DNA of 64,000 bases from contig CM075693.1 in assembly GCA_037954015.1 (NCBI GenBank), positions 46,031,206 to 46,095,205 of the forward strand. The letters are read 5' to 3'. The notes under the pieces were generated by a model. That model saw only the letters and a program-made list of their open reading frames with translations. It was not told the DNA's origin and did not search any database. This DNA comes from Psophocarpus tetragonolobus. Its lineage: Eukaryota > Streptophyta > Magnoliopsida > Fabales > Fabaceae. Below, piece by piece: positions 46,297-59,647 of the stretch. Each line of letters begins with the position of its first letter. Position 1 is the stretch's first letter. The position numbers were made by a program, and so were the translations under genes.

Positions 46297-47806
46297 AGTG
46301 TACAATAAACTATTAAGTGTCGTAGTGACAAGATTTCTCTCTCATAGGTGGTAGTCTAACTACTTACGTGTCATCCACTTTTCTTTTTTTTTTAATTATG
46401 AAACATTTGTAGCGATTTTCAACTGCCAAAAAAAAAAAGAAAAATCCCCCAATCCATGTTCCCTACTCTCCACCCCATGGCCTTCACACTAAGACGAGAG
46501 AATATTAGAAAAATTTAGCATCTTAGAAAAATCACTACGTCAAGAGCATATTATAATACATCTGACAACTATAAAGTTTCAATCTTTGCAAGAAGCTCTA
46601 AAAAAGGTACTCATAAATTAAAATTCTCACTACACAAAGCTTGAAAATTTTCAAAGACCTTTCGAAGTTCAAAAAAGAGGCCACATCACCATGCATCAAA
46701 CCACAATAAAGTTCCAATCCTTGCAAGAACCTCTCAAAAGGATACATGAAAATCCACACTACATACACAAAGTTTGGAAATTTACAAAGACTCTTAAAAA
46801 AAGCAACTCATAAAAACATAGCAAAGTGAAACACTTTAAAAAAAAGAAAATAAAAAATGGTTAATTAATTAAGAGGGTGGATTGTGGGTACATGAGATCT
46901 GGTGTCGTTTCAAGGAAATTAAAATAAGATGGGTCTGAGTCAACAAAAAAAATGTTCAAATCAAAGTGATATAAGTTTAGGACTCAGATTCAGATTTGGT
47001 GGCCCAACAAAAGAAAGAAGGAAATTTAGGAATTTGTACACCGATAAAATAAAAAACAAAATGGGATGCCAAAGCTATTTCCTTTAGACTTACTCATCTT
47101 TATGTGTGTAGAAAGGACAAAATCATAGAAGAGAACAAGTTGGGATCAAAGTACAATAGGTTCTTGTTAATGCACCAATTTGTGGTAAGAAAGAAACTCT
47201 AGTGGTGAAAGCAAGGGATCAACCCCATCTTCATTGAATCCAATGTAGTTATTTCACCACCATTGTTGGTAACATCATGATTGCGATGGCATAGAAAGTG
47301 GTGTACCATGTGGAGGGAACAACCTCGTCGTCATTGAACCCAACACACTGTAGCTTCAACCACACTATCATACGCTTCTAACTTTTGGTATTGTTGATTT
47401 TCTCTTCTACAATACTTATGGCTTTAGTTAAGGGGTGCAACAAAAGGTGATGGAGGGAGTGGCGATGATGCATTTGGCAGTGGGGGAGATGAGGATGTAT
47501 GTATCAAGAAAAATTTGAACTTTAAATTAAGGGGTAAAAACTAGGGAGGTGGTGTAGATGAAGATGGTGGCAAGGGATGTGTTCAGGGAAAAGGAGGAAA
47601 AGAAGAGAGAGAGGAAAGTGGAGAAGAGAGAAAGTCTTTGATATAATGATGATTATATTATTATTTTTAATTTTTATTATTTTTAGTGACTAAAAACCAC
47701 TACAAATATTTTTTACCTCTTATGTGTTTAATATGAATGACGTGGATTGTAACCTATGAGAAACGGACCATGCCACCATGACACTTAATAATTAATTGTG
47801 CACTTA
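46297..47806. mobile_element. Inverted-repeat DNA element of about 1.5 kb
   Basis: Both ends read TAAGTG(T/C)ACAAT then TATTAAGTGTC, with inverted similarity over about 130 bp (CTCATAGG, TTTGTAG(C/T)G further in). The interior has no transposase or other domain. No clear target duplication was found, so the superfamily is unassigned. Confidence 0.5.
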
Positions 47807-47972
47807 TGGAATGATGTCAGTAACATAAGGACTAATATGCAAACAATAGAAAGAATTAGAGACCTAGATGCCTTTAAAATTCTTTCAAGGACCCATGTGT
47901 CGGTGTTTCAATCTTTCAGGTGTCCAATTGGTATTTCACTCATTAATTCTACAACAAACTGGTGCAATGAGC

Positions 47973-50040
47973 GTGGATAATTCAATGACGGCTTCTACGA
48001 AATAGAAAGTTGAAAAGTTTACTAGAAGCAATGTCTTCAGATTGTGGTGATTGAAGATGCACTCTCTTTTTATTCAATAAGGTCTTTTGGAAGCACTTGA
48101 AGGTGAATCAAAGATTGATGCTACTATGGTGGAAAAAGATAAGAAAACACTGTTAGAGAAAGCTCACAATGAAATTGTCTTGAGTCTTAAATGTTGGTCC
48201 ATGGGGGAATCTAGAAGAGGGGATGAATAAATTTCAAGACGTTTTCACAAAATTTTCTCTTTTACAAAATAAAAAGGTTTTTAAAAAATTCAATTCTTTT
48301 TGAAATTTTCAAAATCTAAGAGTTCCAAAATAATTTTGAATTTAACACTTTGAGTATGCATAGTGAATGAAACTCTTTTTCAGATTTCAAAAACCAAGTT
48401 TGACTTAACTCAATTCCGACTACAAAGATTTCACAATTCAATATTTGATCCTTTGTCAATTTGATTCACAAGATTCAATATTCCACAATCTATTTAACAA
48501 TTCTTTTTATTAAAGATTTACACATATACAATTTAATTTTCAATTTCAACTTTTCAATCATTCAAGATATTAATAATTTTTCAGTAGTAAACATACAATT
48601 TTCAATTCAATCTAATGTACAATAATAGAGAAAAATAGAGAAATTGCACAATTGTTTTTCTACTAGTTCAGTCAAGAGACCTACATCTAGTTTCAGACTT
48701 AGCCTTCTGCTAATCTGATTTCCACTAAAAAATCAATTTACATGCAATCACACATTTAGATTTATTTTACATGGAAAATACCAAACAACACATACAACAA
48801 AATTTGAGACTAAGTTTTGCACCTCACAAGAGCTTGCTACACTCGTGACATCCTATTACTCACAAACGTCTCACCCTTAGAACACCCTGTTGCAAGATAT
48901 CCTATAATTCCAAGAATCCCTCTAGAGATTACAGATTCAAATCCCTTAAAATCACAAAGAAAGAGTAAAGAATGATATCACCTAAAAAGTAAAGATTTAC
49001 CCAATAACAAGTAACTTTCAATCAATCTCTATCTTCAATCAATCACAAATCTTAAATCTCCATATTCAAGTTTTTGGGTTTTCTTTTAAATCTTTAAGGG
49101 TTTTCCAAAGATAATGCATAAGATTTTCTCAAGAACATTTTTCCCTTTTCAAAAACTAGTTAAAAATAAGTTAGAAAAACTTTTATATGTTGCACAAACC
49201 TTGGTTTATAACTTAAAACAAACCCAGTACAAAAATACTTCTCTGTGGTAATCGATTATCTCTACAAGTAATTGATTATTCCAGAGAAGTTGGACTTTGG
49301 AGTTCTAAGTTCCTGCATAGGGTAATCGATTAACTCACGACAAACTTAGATTTTATGATTTTCTTGCTTGTTCAGCTTAGGTAATCTGTGACCAACTTAA
49401 GTAATTGATTATCCTTATGGAAAATCAACTCTTAACTTAATAATTGATTCGTTTTTCCCTCCAAACAATACTTAGCCATAATTCAAGATTCACTCATGAA
49501 AAAAGCAAAGATATATATGCTTAAACTACACAATCACATCCACAAGCCTATCTATAACATACAATACAAGTATCACACCTATAAACGTGTTTGGTACCAC
49601 AAAATGATCAAGACTAGACCTATTACCTACATTCTACAAAAATAAAACTATGAGACTTGAGATACTTCACCAATGTAGCCATATGCCATCTCAACATTGA
49701 AGACAAAGTTCTGAGACAGGTGTTGAAGGAAAAGATTGTTGTAGGATTAATATGGTCGAAGCTTGAAAGCTTGTACATGATGAAATCACTGGAAAATCAT
49801 CTCTATATGAAACCAGCTTTATACTCACTCAAGATGAGTAATGAAAAGGGAATTAGTGAATAGTTAGATGAATTCAACAAACTGATTCTCAACCTAGAAA
49901 ACATGCATGTTGAAGTTAAAGATAAGGATTAAACGTTACTCTTATTTTGTTTGTTGCCTAAGCCACATGACCACTTCAAAGAAATCTTATTGTATAAATA
50001 GAAGATTCATGATGTGTTTAACTTTTTCCTCTTGTATAAA
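47973..50040 (+). pseudogene. Copia gag, split by a solo LTR
   Basis: 47973-48191 reads a gag N-terminus (LLEALEGESKIDATMVEKDK, then KTLLEKAHNEIVLSL) with an early stop. It resumes at 49697 as EDKVLRQVLKEK, then SKLESLYMMKSLENHLYMK and LDEFNKLILNLENMHVEVKD. Removing the LTR and one TTGAA gives the continuous phrase IVLSLEDKVLRQV. Several other stops remain. No pol was found downstream. Confidence 0.82.
48192..49696. mobile_element. Solo LTR, 1.5 kb
   Basis: It starts TGTTGGTCCATGGGGG and ends ATCTCAACA. The flanks are TTAAA (48187-48191) and TTGAA (49697-49701), a 5-bp duplication with one change. The host gag frame supports TTGAA as the original. Near 49250-49450 the motif TAATCGATTA or TAATTGATTA recurs four to five times. 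A solo LTR forms by recombination between the two LTRs of a full element. The orientation of the parent element was not determined. Confidence 0.82.
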
Positions 50041-50289
50041 TTTATTGAATTTATTGAGGGGATATAGTTAACCTGTTAATCTTTGTACTTCTTTGTGTTT
50101 GGAGACTTCTCATTTCTAAAATGGCCATAACATCGATGGTCAAGGCTTACTATAAGATTTTGGTTCTACTAGTTGTGAGAGGTGTGTAGTGGTTGCGATG
50201 AAATCTCTTTAGGATTCAGATCTTATACTATTTTCCTTTTTTTCCATGTTCTTTTCTATTTGCTTCTTTTTCTTGTTTCCTCTAGAGGT

Positions 50290-50830
50290 TTCATCCCTAA
50301 CTTGGTTTTGGAACTTGGCCAACTCTTCCATTTCTACGAAGGAAGTTGCCTTTCTTTGAAGCTCATCTATATCCTTCGAGGGTTTTCAAATAGGCTATTA
50401 ACAAATTCCTCTGGTTGTAATGCCTTGATCATGTGATGTAATGTTGTTATAGAGTTTAGGTTTCAAATGTTAAGGGCAAATTTTTCAAAGGTCCACAAAA
50501 GCTCTTAAAGTCTCCTTTTATTCTTCCTAAGACTTATTAATGCTAGTAGCAAATTGATTTATGAAGTGTGAAGTCGGCATCTCAAAATAATTGATAAAGG
50601 CTAAAGGTAACTTTTTTAACCAACTTAGCATTTGTCCTTTAGGAAATATAGGGAAAACTCGACATACAACAACCTTGTCAAAGATATATAAGCTAACTTG
50701 GGTACAAAATATATCTACATGCTTGTCAAGGTCCATGGAACCATTATGTTTATCGAGTGTTAAGTTTTTTCAATTCTCTAGAAAAAAAGCGTCTCCATAA
50801 TCCCTAGGATGAAAGGGTAGCTATTGTGAA
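50290..50830 (-). pseudogene. Ty3/gypsy gag fragment
   Basis: The minus strand 50736-50527 reads MDLDKHVDIFCTQVSLYIFD, then KVVVCRVFPIFPKGQMLSWL and INYFEMPTSHFINQFATS, the retrotransposon gag pattern of gypsy elements. It continues through frame breaks to LHHMIKALQPEEFVNSLF near 50440-50380. No protease or RT is nearby. Confidence 0.75.
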
Positions 50831-51149
50831 TGTACAACGATGATAAGTGTCAAAACCCCCTATTAGCTCATTAGTTACATGGCTTAGTGAAGGTGGTGTA
50901 GCATCAATTTTATTTGAGTTGGTGTTGGATTATTTGGGAACCACTTTCTGTTTTGGTTTCAAAGGTCTACGTTTCCATGCTACAATTTAGACACTTTGTG
51001 GGCATGTTGTCACATGGCGACCAACTCTTGTCTTAATACTCTAACAACCCTGTCTCATCTAGAACATTGGCTCATTTGTAATTTGTTTCAAATTGTGAAG
51101 CACTCGCTTGATCTCTTGGATTACATTTGGTGAAGAATAAATTATCGTA

Positions 51150-52950
51150 TTAAATGAAGAATAAATACTAGAACTACCTCAAGATTCAACCTCCTATTTG
51201 TACCTTTCTTATAGGGTCTTAGACCTTTAGGATTTATCTAAAAGATTAAAAATTAGGTAATGTGCGGATAATTCAGTTTATCTCTTGATAATGCCTTTAA
51301 TCAGTGCTAATTATGATTAAGGAGTACGATACTCTGTCTTTAAGCTAGGTTTTATAAAATGTTAACATCAAATAATTCGTGGAAAGGTGTTCGACACTGA
51401 AGTGGTTAAATGCATCAGAAGGGTCTATTCAATGTCGAAGATACCAATAACGTATATTTAAGCCTTTTGGAACTAGTGGATAAGGATCACGTTGAACCTC
51501 ACTATAACAGGACCTATAACCTACTGTGATACAAACACTACAAAATAGTCAATTAAACTAGTTGAATAAATTATTTTATGAATTCCTCTTCTCAATTCCT
51601 ACAGGCTTAATGAATCTCTCCTCTATCCTGTTGATGAGCTCAAAAAGGTTTCTAAAATACTTGCGACAAGTGCAACTGTTGTATGTAGTAATCGATAAAT
51701 ATATTGGATTGATCCACAAGGACTTGTTCATACTCAGAAACGTCAATACTTTCTATTTGTACAAACAAAAGATAGAAATAACTAAAACTACCAAATATAA
51801 AGTAAATAAAGAAAAAATAAATAAAGTAGGTGGCTACACATATGAGATTTAGTTGGATTTTATTTCATTAAACCACCCTCAAGTACATAAATAAACTCAA
51901 AATCCTCATTTACTACCCATGTTTCCATCACCCATAAAAATATGCTCAACCTTGATCTCTCGCAAGTAGGAACTGAGCTATTTGAGTATTAGACAATCGC
52001 TTTTGTGCATAATCTAAAGTCAAACAACTCGCATTAAGAAAATGAGCTCAAGATGGCCAATGGATCTTACTCTCTCTCGAGCAATAAAATCCATTGAGAG
52101 TTTTCCTCATTTTACAAGTCAAAATCCTCTTTTGAGCTCATTCAACAAATAAAACCCACAAAATATAAAGAAGAGCACTAACATTGAGTAATAAACTTAG
52201 ATTAAGAATATAAAAATACACGAGAGTTCAGATTCAGTTACATCAAATCCAACTAAATAACAACCTAACTAAACATCGTGATGGATGAACGTGAATGATG
52301 GATGGAGATGGGTCTAGAGCATACCCTTGGTCAACAATGTGTGTAACCCCTTTCTCTAGAACAAAAGCACTCTTTCTAAAGGTCTCAGATTTGTTTTCGA
52401 GTGCCCGATGGCCACAGAATGGACGTTGTCCAACAAAATCTTCTTTTCGTGCAGTCTAACCTGAGCGCAGGGTGCCCATAAAGTCAGCGTTGGGTGCCCA
52501 CCGACTTAGGGAGCAAGCTTCCCGAGCGCTGGGCACCCATGTACTGTCACAACACCCATTAGCTAAATTCTACTGCCATTTGTTTGATCCTACTCAAAAC
52601 CTGTCTCAAAACAAACAAAAACAAGAATATAAAGGTAAAATATGCATAAATTAAATCATAAACCTAATTTTCTAATTAATTCTAAATTTAAGTAAAATAA
52701 GAGGAAAACAAGACCTTAAATAAGAAAAAATTAGGATAATTGCTCTATTTTACCTATGTAAAAATAGGTAAATTAGGCAGTTATCACCTGTCACAACTTT
52801 AGATTGGGTGATTATATTCATTTTTATAGTAGCTTGCTAAGAGAACTAATGAATAAGATCACTTTGAATCTCCCTCTAAGAGTACCAATCACCTACTATG
52901 ATATAAACACTACAAACTAGTTAATTAAACTACTTGAATCCCTTATTTTG
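51150..52950 (+). repeat. LTR-retrotransposon non-coding remnants
   Basis: A block of about 90 bp at 51465-51560 recurs diverged at 52845-52935 (GATCAC(G/T)TTGAA, ACCTACT(G/A)TGATA, AAACACTACAAA). Between them, TTGATCCACAAGGACTTG near 51709 resembles untranslated regions of Athila-like gypsy elements. A GC-rich patch at 52455-52545 repeats GAGCGC(A/T)GGGTGCCCA-like phrases. No coding region. Confidence 0.4.
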
Positions 52951-53306
52951 CTTCAACATTTGGCTGTTAACTTTTGAAGTGCACTCTGTTGGTTACATTA
53001 GTTTTTTTTTTTATTTTTTTGCTAGACCACCCCATTGTAGGTACTCTTGTTTGAACTGAAGAATATATTATGGATGACAATACTCTCTAATTGTTTAATG
53101 CGGTTACATTCCTAAAATTAGGGGTAAGTAACGGATTGGTCCCACCAGTTTAAGCTTGAACTATGAAAACTGCATTTTAAATGAATTGGATAAGTTTGAT
53201 TCACCAAAATAAATGGACGTTTTTTAAGCGTCCTTATCCAGCTAGCAAAGGCCACAAACTTAATGGACCAATCTGCACGTGCATGCATGCACACACATAT
53301 ATAGAG

Positions 53307-54139
53307 GACAACTTAGGTTAGAAAAATGATTATGGTCAGAAATGAAAAAACATAATAATAACATATGATTTCAATAAACTCTTTAAATTAAATTGTTAAT
53401 TAAACAAACTCATGTGGTTCTCTCACAGTGTGACCTTTTCCATAAATATTTAATGTGTCGCTCTCTCGTCACCTTATGGAATCTGCTGCAAGGTCGCCAA
53501 CACTCCCAATCCACCACCATTATCAGTATTTTTGTTCCTCACCACCACTGCCTTTACTGTCGATCTCGCCACTACCACCACTAAAATCAAGAGCAATACC
53601 CTGTGACCTTTTTCTTTTGACCCTTTTTATTAATTTATTGATTATTGATATTATACTAGAAACATTACACAAATTGGATTTTATAATTGAAATTACCTGC
53701 AAAAAGGAACTTGTAGGAATCAGGCTAATAACGAACATATGAATGAAATCAAAAGAGTTTCTAGATTCTCTTCAGCATACATAGGCATTATTCCCCCTTC
53801 TCTCGCACATAGCAAAGTGGCGGATCAAAACCTGAAGAGCTTCTTCACATGTGGGGAATTGGCCATAAGGCCTCCTCTCTCTCTTTACCTCCATATTGTA
53901 GGGTCCAACATGGATGCACCCCTCTGTGCATGTATTCCAAACACCATTGTCCCCCATCGCGGTCGATGATTGTTGCGATTATGGTACCCGATGGTGGTAG
54001 GGCGACAGTGAAGCATTTATGGGAAGGTCATGGTGTAAGAGAACCACATAAACTTATTTATTAATAATTTAATATGAACTAGGATTATTATTATGTTTTC
54101 TCATTCTTACTGTAATCCTTTTTTCTCACGTAAGTTGTC
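53307..54139. mobile_element. Inverted-repeat DNA element, 0.83 kb
   Basis: The ends GACAACTTAGGTTAG and, inverted, GACAACTTACGTGAG lead into inverted arms of roughly 150 bp. These share AAAACATAATAATAA, TGTGGTTCTCT and CCATAAAT. The ORFs inside overlap on both strands and are not convincing. It is probably a non-autonomous Mutator-like element, but the target duplication is unclear. Confidence 0.6.
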
Positions 54140-54802
54140 TTATACATATATATGTATATATATTAAAAAATTATAATATTTTTTAAACTAACTAAACTAT
54201 AGTATATCATACTAAAAATTATATAATTATTTATAATAATATAAAATACTAAATTGTTTCAATACTAAAAATCTGAAATATCGTAATTTACAATAAAAAA
54301 AGTCACAATATTAACACAAAGTAATAACCAAAATAACAAATTTGTCCTTTTAAATGAGTTACGAGTCAAACCTGTGAGCCTACAAACTTAGTCTGTGAGT
54401 TTCGCAGACCACACTCAATTTTTTCTTACAAGTCTTATTTCATTTTTTTAAAAAAAGAGTCCAAAACTCACTAGTTTGAAAGATTCATGGCTCAAGTTCA
54501 TATACCCACTCCTACCTAAAACTCAAGATCCCTTTTAAACTAGAACAACCCTAATAAATTAATCTAATCTATGGACTCGGTGATATTGATCAAGTTAGTT
54601 TAAATTTGGATGACAATTTTATAAATAATATATAATTTTAAAGGTTATATTGTCATTTTATTCATTTCAATAACCAATTCAATCAACTATGATAATGTCA
54701 TGGAGATCTACTTGAAATTTTAAATAGGCATGTTGTTGTGGAATCATAAGAATTTATTCTTTGAGCAACATTATTTTTTATCTTAAAGCACAAATTTATA
54801 TA
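54140..54802 (+). other. Intergenic, AT-rich, no gene seen
   Basis: Mostly TA-rich sequence. I see no element or coding signal before the Copia-D target duplication. Confidence 0.6.
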
Positions 54803-54807
54803 GATTT

Positions 54808-55067
54808 TGCAGGAGTACTAACTTAGTACTCTATCTCTTTAAATTTGTTATCTTTTCAATTGTTATCTTTAAACTTGTTATCTTTTCAATTGTTATTTTT
54901 ATTAGTTTGTTATTATACTGATACTAATAATTATCAGTTTGTTATTATACTATAATTATTTAGCTTATCAGTTTATATTCAATACCTATATAAGTGCAAT
55001 CTCTATGCACTCTAATTAATGATTGAAATAATAACAAATTCCTTTGTTACTCTGCCACTATTCTATA
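54808..55067 (+). repeat. 5' LTR of Copia-D
   Basis: 260 bp. It contains an internal duplication of TTGTTATCTTTTCAATTGTT that the right LTR lacks, which accounts for the length difference. Confidence 0.88.
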
Positions 55068-55115
55068 TGATATCAGATTAAAGCCTATTGCTTAACAAAC
55101 TTTCCTTTTGATCCA

Positions 55116-56015
55116 ATGGCCTCTCACTTATCCATCTCTCTTGTCATTCCTTTTCTCACCCTTTATGATCCTAAGGATCTTGTGGAATTTAACACCACCA
55201 CCCAACTCCCTAGCAAACTAAACTCCTCCAATTGGCCATTGTGGTATCAGCAGATTCATTCTCTGCTTGTAGCCCATGACCTTGAAGGCTACATCACGGG
55301 TGACACACCTTGTCCCCAAAAACCATTACCACTGCCTCTGGTGTGTCTTCTAATCCATCTTATAATTTCTAGATTCGTCTAGACAAATACCTCTACATCA
55401 CCTTACTTGGTTCATGCAATACTGAGGCCTGCGCCGTCATGTCCATGGCAAAAACATCACGAGTTGCTTGTTGTCCTTGAAACATGCCTTTATCGCTCGC
55501 TCTAGCTACCATGTCATGTCCCTTAAAGAGCATTTGAATTCTAGCACCAAAGACTCTTCAAATGTTTCTACATATTTGCAATCAATTCACTCAATTGTTG
55601 AAGAGTTATCCTTGATAGGCCATGCTGTTAATGACATCAATCTGGTCATTCATACTCTTAATGGCATTGATCTTTCTTTTTGCGAGTTCATGACCTCCAT
55701 ACACACTCACGACACACCAATCTCATTTGATGAGTTGTTTGTCAAGCTACTAGATTATGAAATGTATCTTAAACATGATGAACATTTCAATCACCAAACT
55801 TCCATCACTGTCAACTATGCTAATCAAGGACACTCCCACCGTTCCAACAAGGGGCACAACCATAATCACTCATTTGGCTCATCCGCTTCCTTCGAAAAAT
55901 GTAACAACTCTTCCTCCACCTCTAACATTGTTTGCCAACTTTGCTCCAAAAAAGGACATTGTGCTTAAACTTGCTACAAATTCACTAAAAACAACCGACG
56001 ATCTTCCAACTCTTC
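55116..56015 (+). pseudogene. Copia-D gag, broken
   Basis: It starts MASHLSISLVIPFLTLYDPK and includes KLNSSNWPLWYQQIHSLLVA. It resumes in another frame at 55468-55968 (SLKEHLNSSTKDSSNVSTYL, GHSHRSNKGHNHNH). The zinc knuckle CQLCSKKGHCA-stop-TC is interrupted by a stop codon. The His/Asn/Ser-rich spacer is usual before copia knuckles. Confidence 0.85.
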
Positions 56016-56019
56016 CAAC

Positions 56020-59000
56020 CATGTTTGACTCTGGTGCTTCACATCACATCACCAATGACCTCAATAATCTCTCTTTGATGTCTACCTATATTGGTAATTA
56101 TAAACTCCATGTGGCAAACAGTATGTCCCTTCCCATCACCAATGTCTTGTATACGCCTAGAGTCACCTAAAATCTTATATATGTGTCTCAATTATGCAAT
56201 ACTAATGATGTCTCTATTGAATTTTCCTCCTTTTTTGAGGTAAAGGATCTGAACACATAGGCAATTCTCCTTCGAGGTCTGAATGATGACCATGTTTGCA
56301 AACTCCCACCCACCTCAACCACTCATTGTGTCTACTCAACTACCTCCACCTCATCTTCTCAATATCAGTATACCTGACTTAGTCATCCTTCTTCTTGTGT
56401 CTTACATCATATTCTTCAGTCAAATAGAATTCTCTTTCATGGCCCAGTCAATAAATGTACTCATTGCATGGCAAATAAGAATCATAAGTTACCTTTTAAT
56501 AAGTCATCTTTATCTAGTTCTCATCTCCTAGAGATTGTATATTCTGATGTTTGGGGATCATCCTTTTTCACTTCAATAGATAATTTTTGGTATTATGTTA
56601 TTTTTATTGAACATTTTCCCAAGTATCTATGGTTGTTTTTTGTGAAATTGAAATCTAATGTGACAATCATTTTTCCTATCTTAAAAAATATTGTTGAAAA
56701 TCAATTCACTGGCAAAATTAAGAATTTTTATTCTGATAATGGTGGATAATTCATTAAACTTAAATCCTTTTTTCAAAATCATAGCATAACTCATTTAACC
56801 ATCCTACCATATACACCAGAGCATAATGACCTCTATGAAAGAAAACATTGTTATTTGCTGGAAACCACAAGATGTATCCTTCATCACACTTCTCTTCCCC
56901 CAAGTTTTTTGTCATTTTCCGTCCAAATGGTTGCCTACCTCATTAATCGTCTCCCTACCCCAACCTTGAACATGAATTCACCATACAGCACCTTGCTCCA
57001 AAGTTAGCCCAATTACACAAAACTCAAGTCCTTCGGGTGTTTATGCTTCCCATGAATAAATTATATGAAATTTACTACTCTAATACGACACTACAAAAAT
57101 TTGTTAAATAGTGAGGGAATTTAGAAAGGGAATATTCCCTTGCAAATTCTTAGCTATTTTAGTGGGATTATCGAAGGTATAAATTTCTCTATCCAATCCC
57201 TACTAAATAAGTATAATTTAATAACAAAGGAATTTTTCTTTGATATTCCTTCGCCATATTTCCAAATAAATTAGTTAGATAATCCTTTTCTAAATAAGAT
57301 CTAATTAAAGTAAAGAAAAAATTAAAATTAGCGAGAAACTATTCCTTTGCTATTCTTTGCATTTAAAGAAACAAAAACTTATAATTAAGTACCACCATAT
57401 ATATATATATATATATAAAATTTAATTTATATATTAATTTTATATTTCAAACTCTTGAATTATTAAGTACATTATTTGAACAAAGGAAAAAGTGATTTTA
57501 TAATGTGATTATTAAATTGTAAAAAATAATATTTTTTCTAATATTTTATATGTTTGACTAGTAAAGGGTAATATTGAAAGAATCAATTTCTTTTACATTT
57601 TCCATTATTTTCATGTCTGTTTTCACCTCTAATAAGCTTCAACCACACTATGAACCTTGTGTCTTTCTTGGGTACAACCTAACTCAAAGTGCATAAGTTT
57701 GTTACAGTCTCAAGCATCATAAGTTCTACTATTTCCATCATGTACAGTTCTTGGAAGATGTCTATCCGTTCTCTCAAATTAATCCAATCTCTTAATCATA
57801 TGAATCCCATAATCTCAACCCTCTTGCCAACAATTTCTCAAATTCACTACCTCTCACTATTCTCCATAAACCACCACCAAATTCAACTTTTATCCAAAAC
57901 CCTCAGTCCACTTCTTTTACTGCAACCGAATCTTTAGCCCCACATCCTTCTCTTCCCACATCACCTACCTCTCCCAACCTCATCACCTACCAAATTTGGA
58001 TCCTTAACAGCCACCCCTTACTCAACCTCCCCCGCAACCACTTACCTCTACTTACCTTATGCAAACTCTTTTAAAGAGTGGAATCTATAAACCCAAAAAT
58101 GCCAACCTTATCACTAAATATCCTCAAACCAATTCCACAAAACCAACTTGTGCATCCCAGGCACTTAAGTCACCAGAGTGGCAACAAGCAATAATGATGA
58201 ATCCATGACTCTCATGAAGAATGGAACTTGGACCTTAGTTCCCCCTCGTTCTCACTACAACATGATTAGAAATAAATAGGTGTTTAGACTCAAGCGGAAT
58301 CATGATGGCTCCATATCACAATATAAGGCAAGGTTACTGGCAAAGGAATTTCACCAACGACTAGGAATTGATACCTTCAGTTCTGTTATTAAGCCTCAAA
58401 CAATCAAGTTGGTGTTATGCCTTACTAAATCTCGTGGTTAGTCCCATACCCAATAGTGCCTTTTTACATGGCACTATACATGAGGATATATACATGTCAC
58501 AACCTGCTGGTTTCACTCTCTCCTCATTTCCCAATTATGTCAACAAGCTTCACAAGGCATTATATGGGCTCAAACAAGCCCCTCTAGCATGGTTTCATTC
58601 CTTACATGAGTTTGTAGCACCAAGGTTTCACCAAAGCCAAATCAGACACGTATCTTTTATCTATAACAAGGGATCCATTATTACTTATTTTTTAGTTTAT
58701 GTTGATGATTTATTACTTATAGATATAAGCTTTCTTTGTCAGTTCAAGACATCCTTGTAGCCAAATTTTCTCTAAAGACATGGAGCAACCAAGTCAGTTT
58801 CTTGGTGTTGAGATCATTCCTACCACCTATGGTCTCTTCCTAACCCAATGCAATTACATAAGGGACCTTTTACAACGAGCTAACATGACTAATTCAAAGC
58901 CAACGTCAACACCCATGGCCACATCCTTCTCTTCAAACCCTGTTCCGAACTCCAAAACTTGTGATAGAAATATCTTTCGCGGTATCATTGGCTCCCTACA

Positions 59001-59640
59001 TTATCTAGTTATTACGCGTTCAGATATAGCATTCCCAGTTAAAAAACTTGCTTAACACATGCAGTCTCCTACTGCCCTTCACATGAAAGCAATGAAACAA
59101 AATTTGTGTTATCCCAAATTCATTATCTCTCATGTGTTGCATCTCAACAAGTCATTAAATCAACGCATCTCTACATTTTCTTATGCATATTGGGGCGGGG
59201 ACATAACGAATAGAAGGTCCATTAGAGCTTTCTTGATCTATTTTAGCCCCAACGCCATATCCTAGTCATGCAAGAAGCAACCCACAGTCACTCAATCTTC
59301 CACCGAGGCAGAGTATCGAACAATTGTCGCCACTACTATTGAAGTTCTCTGGCTACAACAATTACTCCACGAACTTGGAGTTTCTATCTCTACACGAATA
59401 ATCTTTTCTGATAATATTGGAGCTACCTATCTATATATTAATCATGTATTCCATTCACGAATGAAACACATCACCATAGACTTTCACTTTGTTCGTGATT
59501 AGTTGCAAAGAAGAAGCTCAATGTTTCACATGTCCCTACTAGTCACCAACTTGCAAACCTACTCATCAAACCACTTTCATCTTCACAACATCACTTTCTC
59601 AAATCCAAGATTAGCGTTATTGAAAATACCTCAATCTTGT
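56020..59640 (+). pseudogene. Copia-D pol, broken and interrupted
   Basis: Protease FDSGASHHITND near 56025-56060. Integrase pieces HLLEIVYSDVWGSSFFTS and FYSDNGG (56520-56749), then VAYLINRLPTPTLN. Reverse transcriptase HEDIYMSQPAGF, LHKALYGLKQAPLAW and catalytic YVDDLLLI (58470-58730), then QFLGVEI. RNase H STEAEY near 59297. Frameshifts and stops lie between all parts. The 57086-57626 insertion falls between integrase and RT. Confidence 0.87.
57086..57626. mobile_element. 541-bp insertion in Copia-D with 8-bp duplication
   Basis: CTCTAATA occurs at 57078-57085 and 57627-57634. Excising one copy with the insert restores copia sequence SNKLQPHYEPCVFLGYN. The insert begins CGACACTACAAAAATTTG, resembling a CACTA terminus, but its right end lacks the inverse. 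An 8-bp duplication fits hAT rather than CACTA, so the class is open. Confidence 0.65.
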
Positions 59641-59647
59641 GGGGACA

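Noticed and set aside
51465..52935. A pair of LTRs enclosing an element
   Set aside because: The shared block is only about 90 bp, without TG...CA ends, primer site or target duplication.
53393..54064. Several ORFs of 60-95 codons on both strands
   Set aside because: They lie inside the 53307-54139 inverted-repeat element and show no conserved domain.
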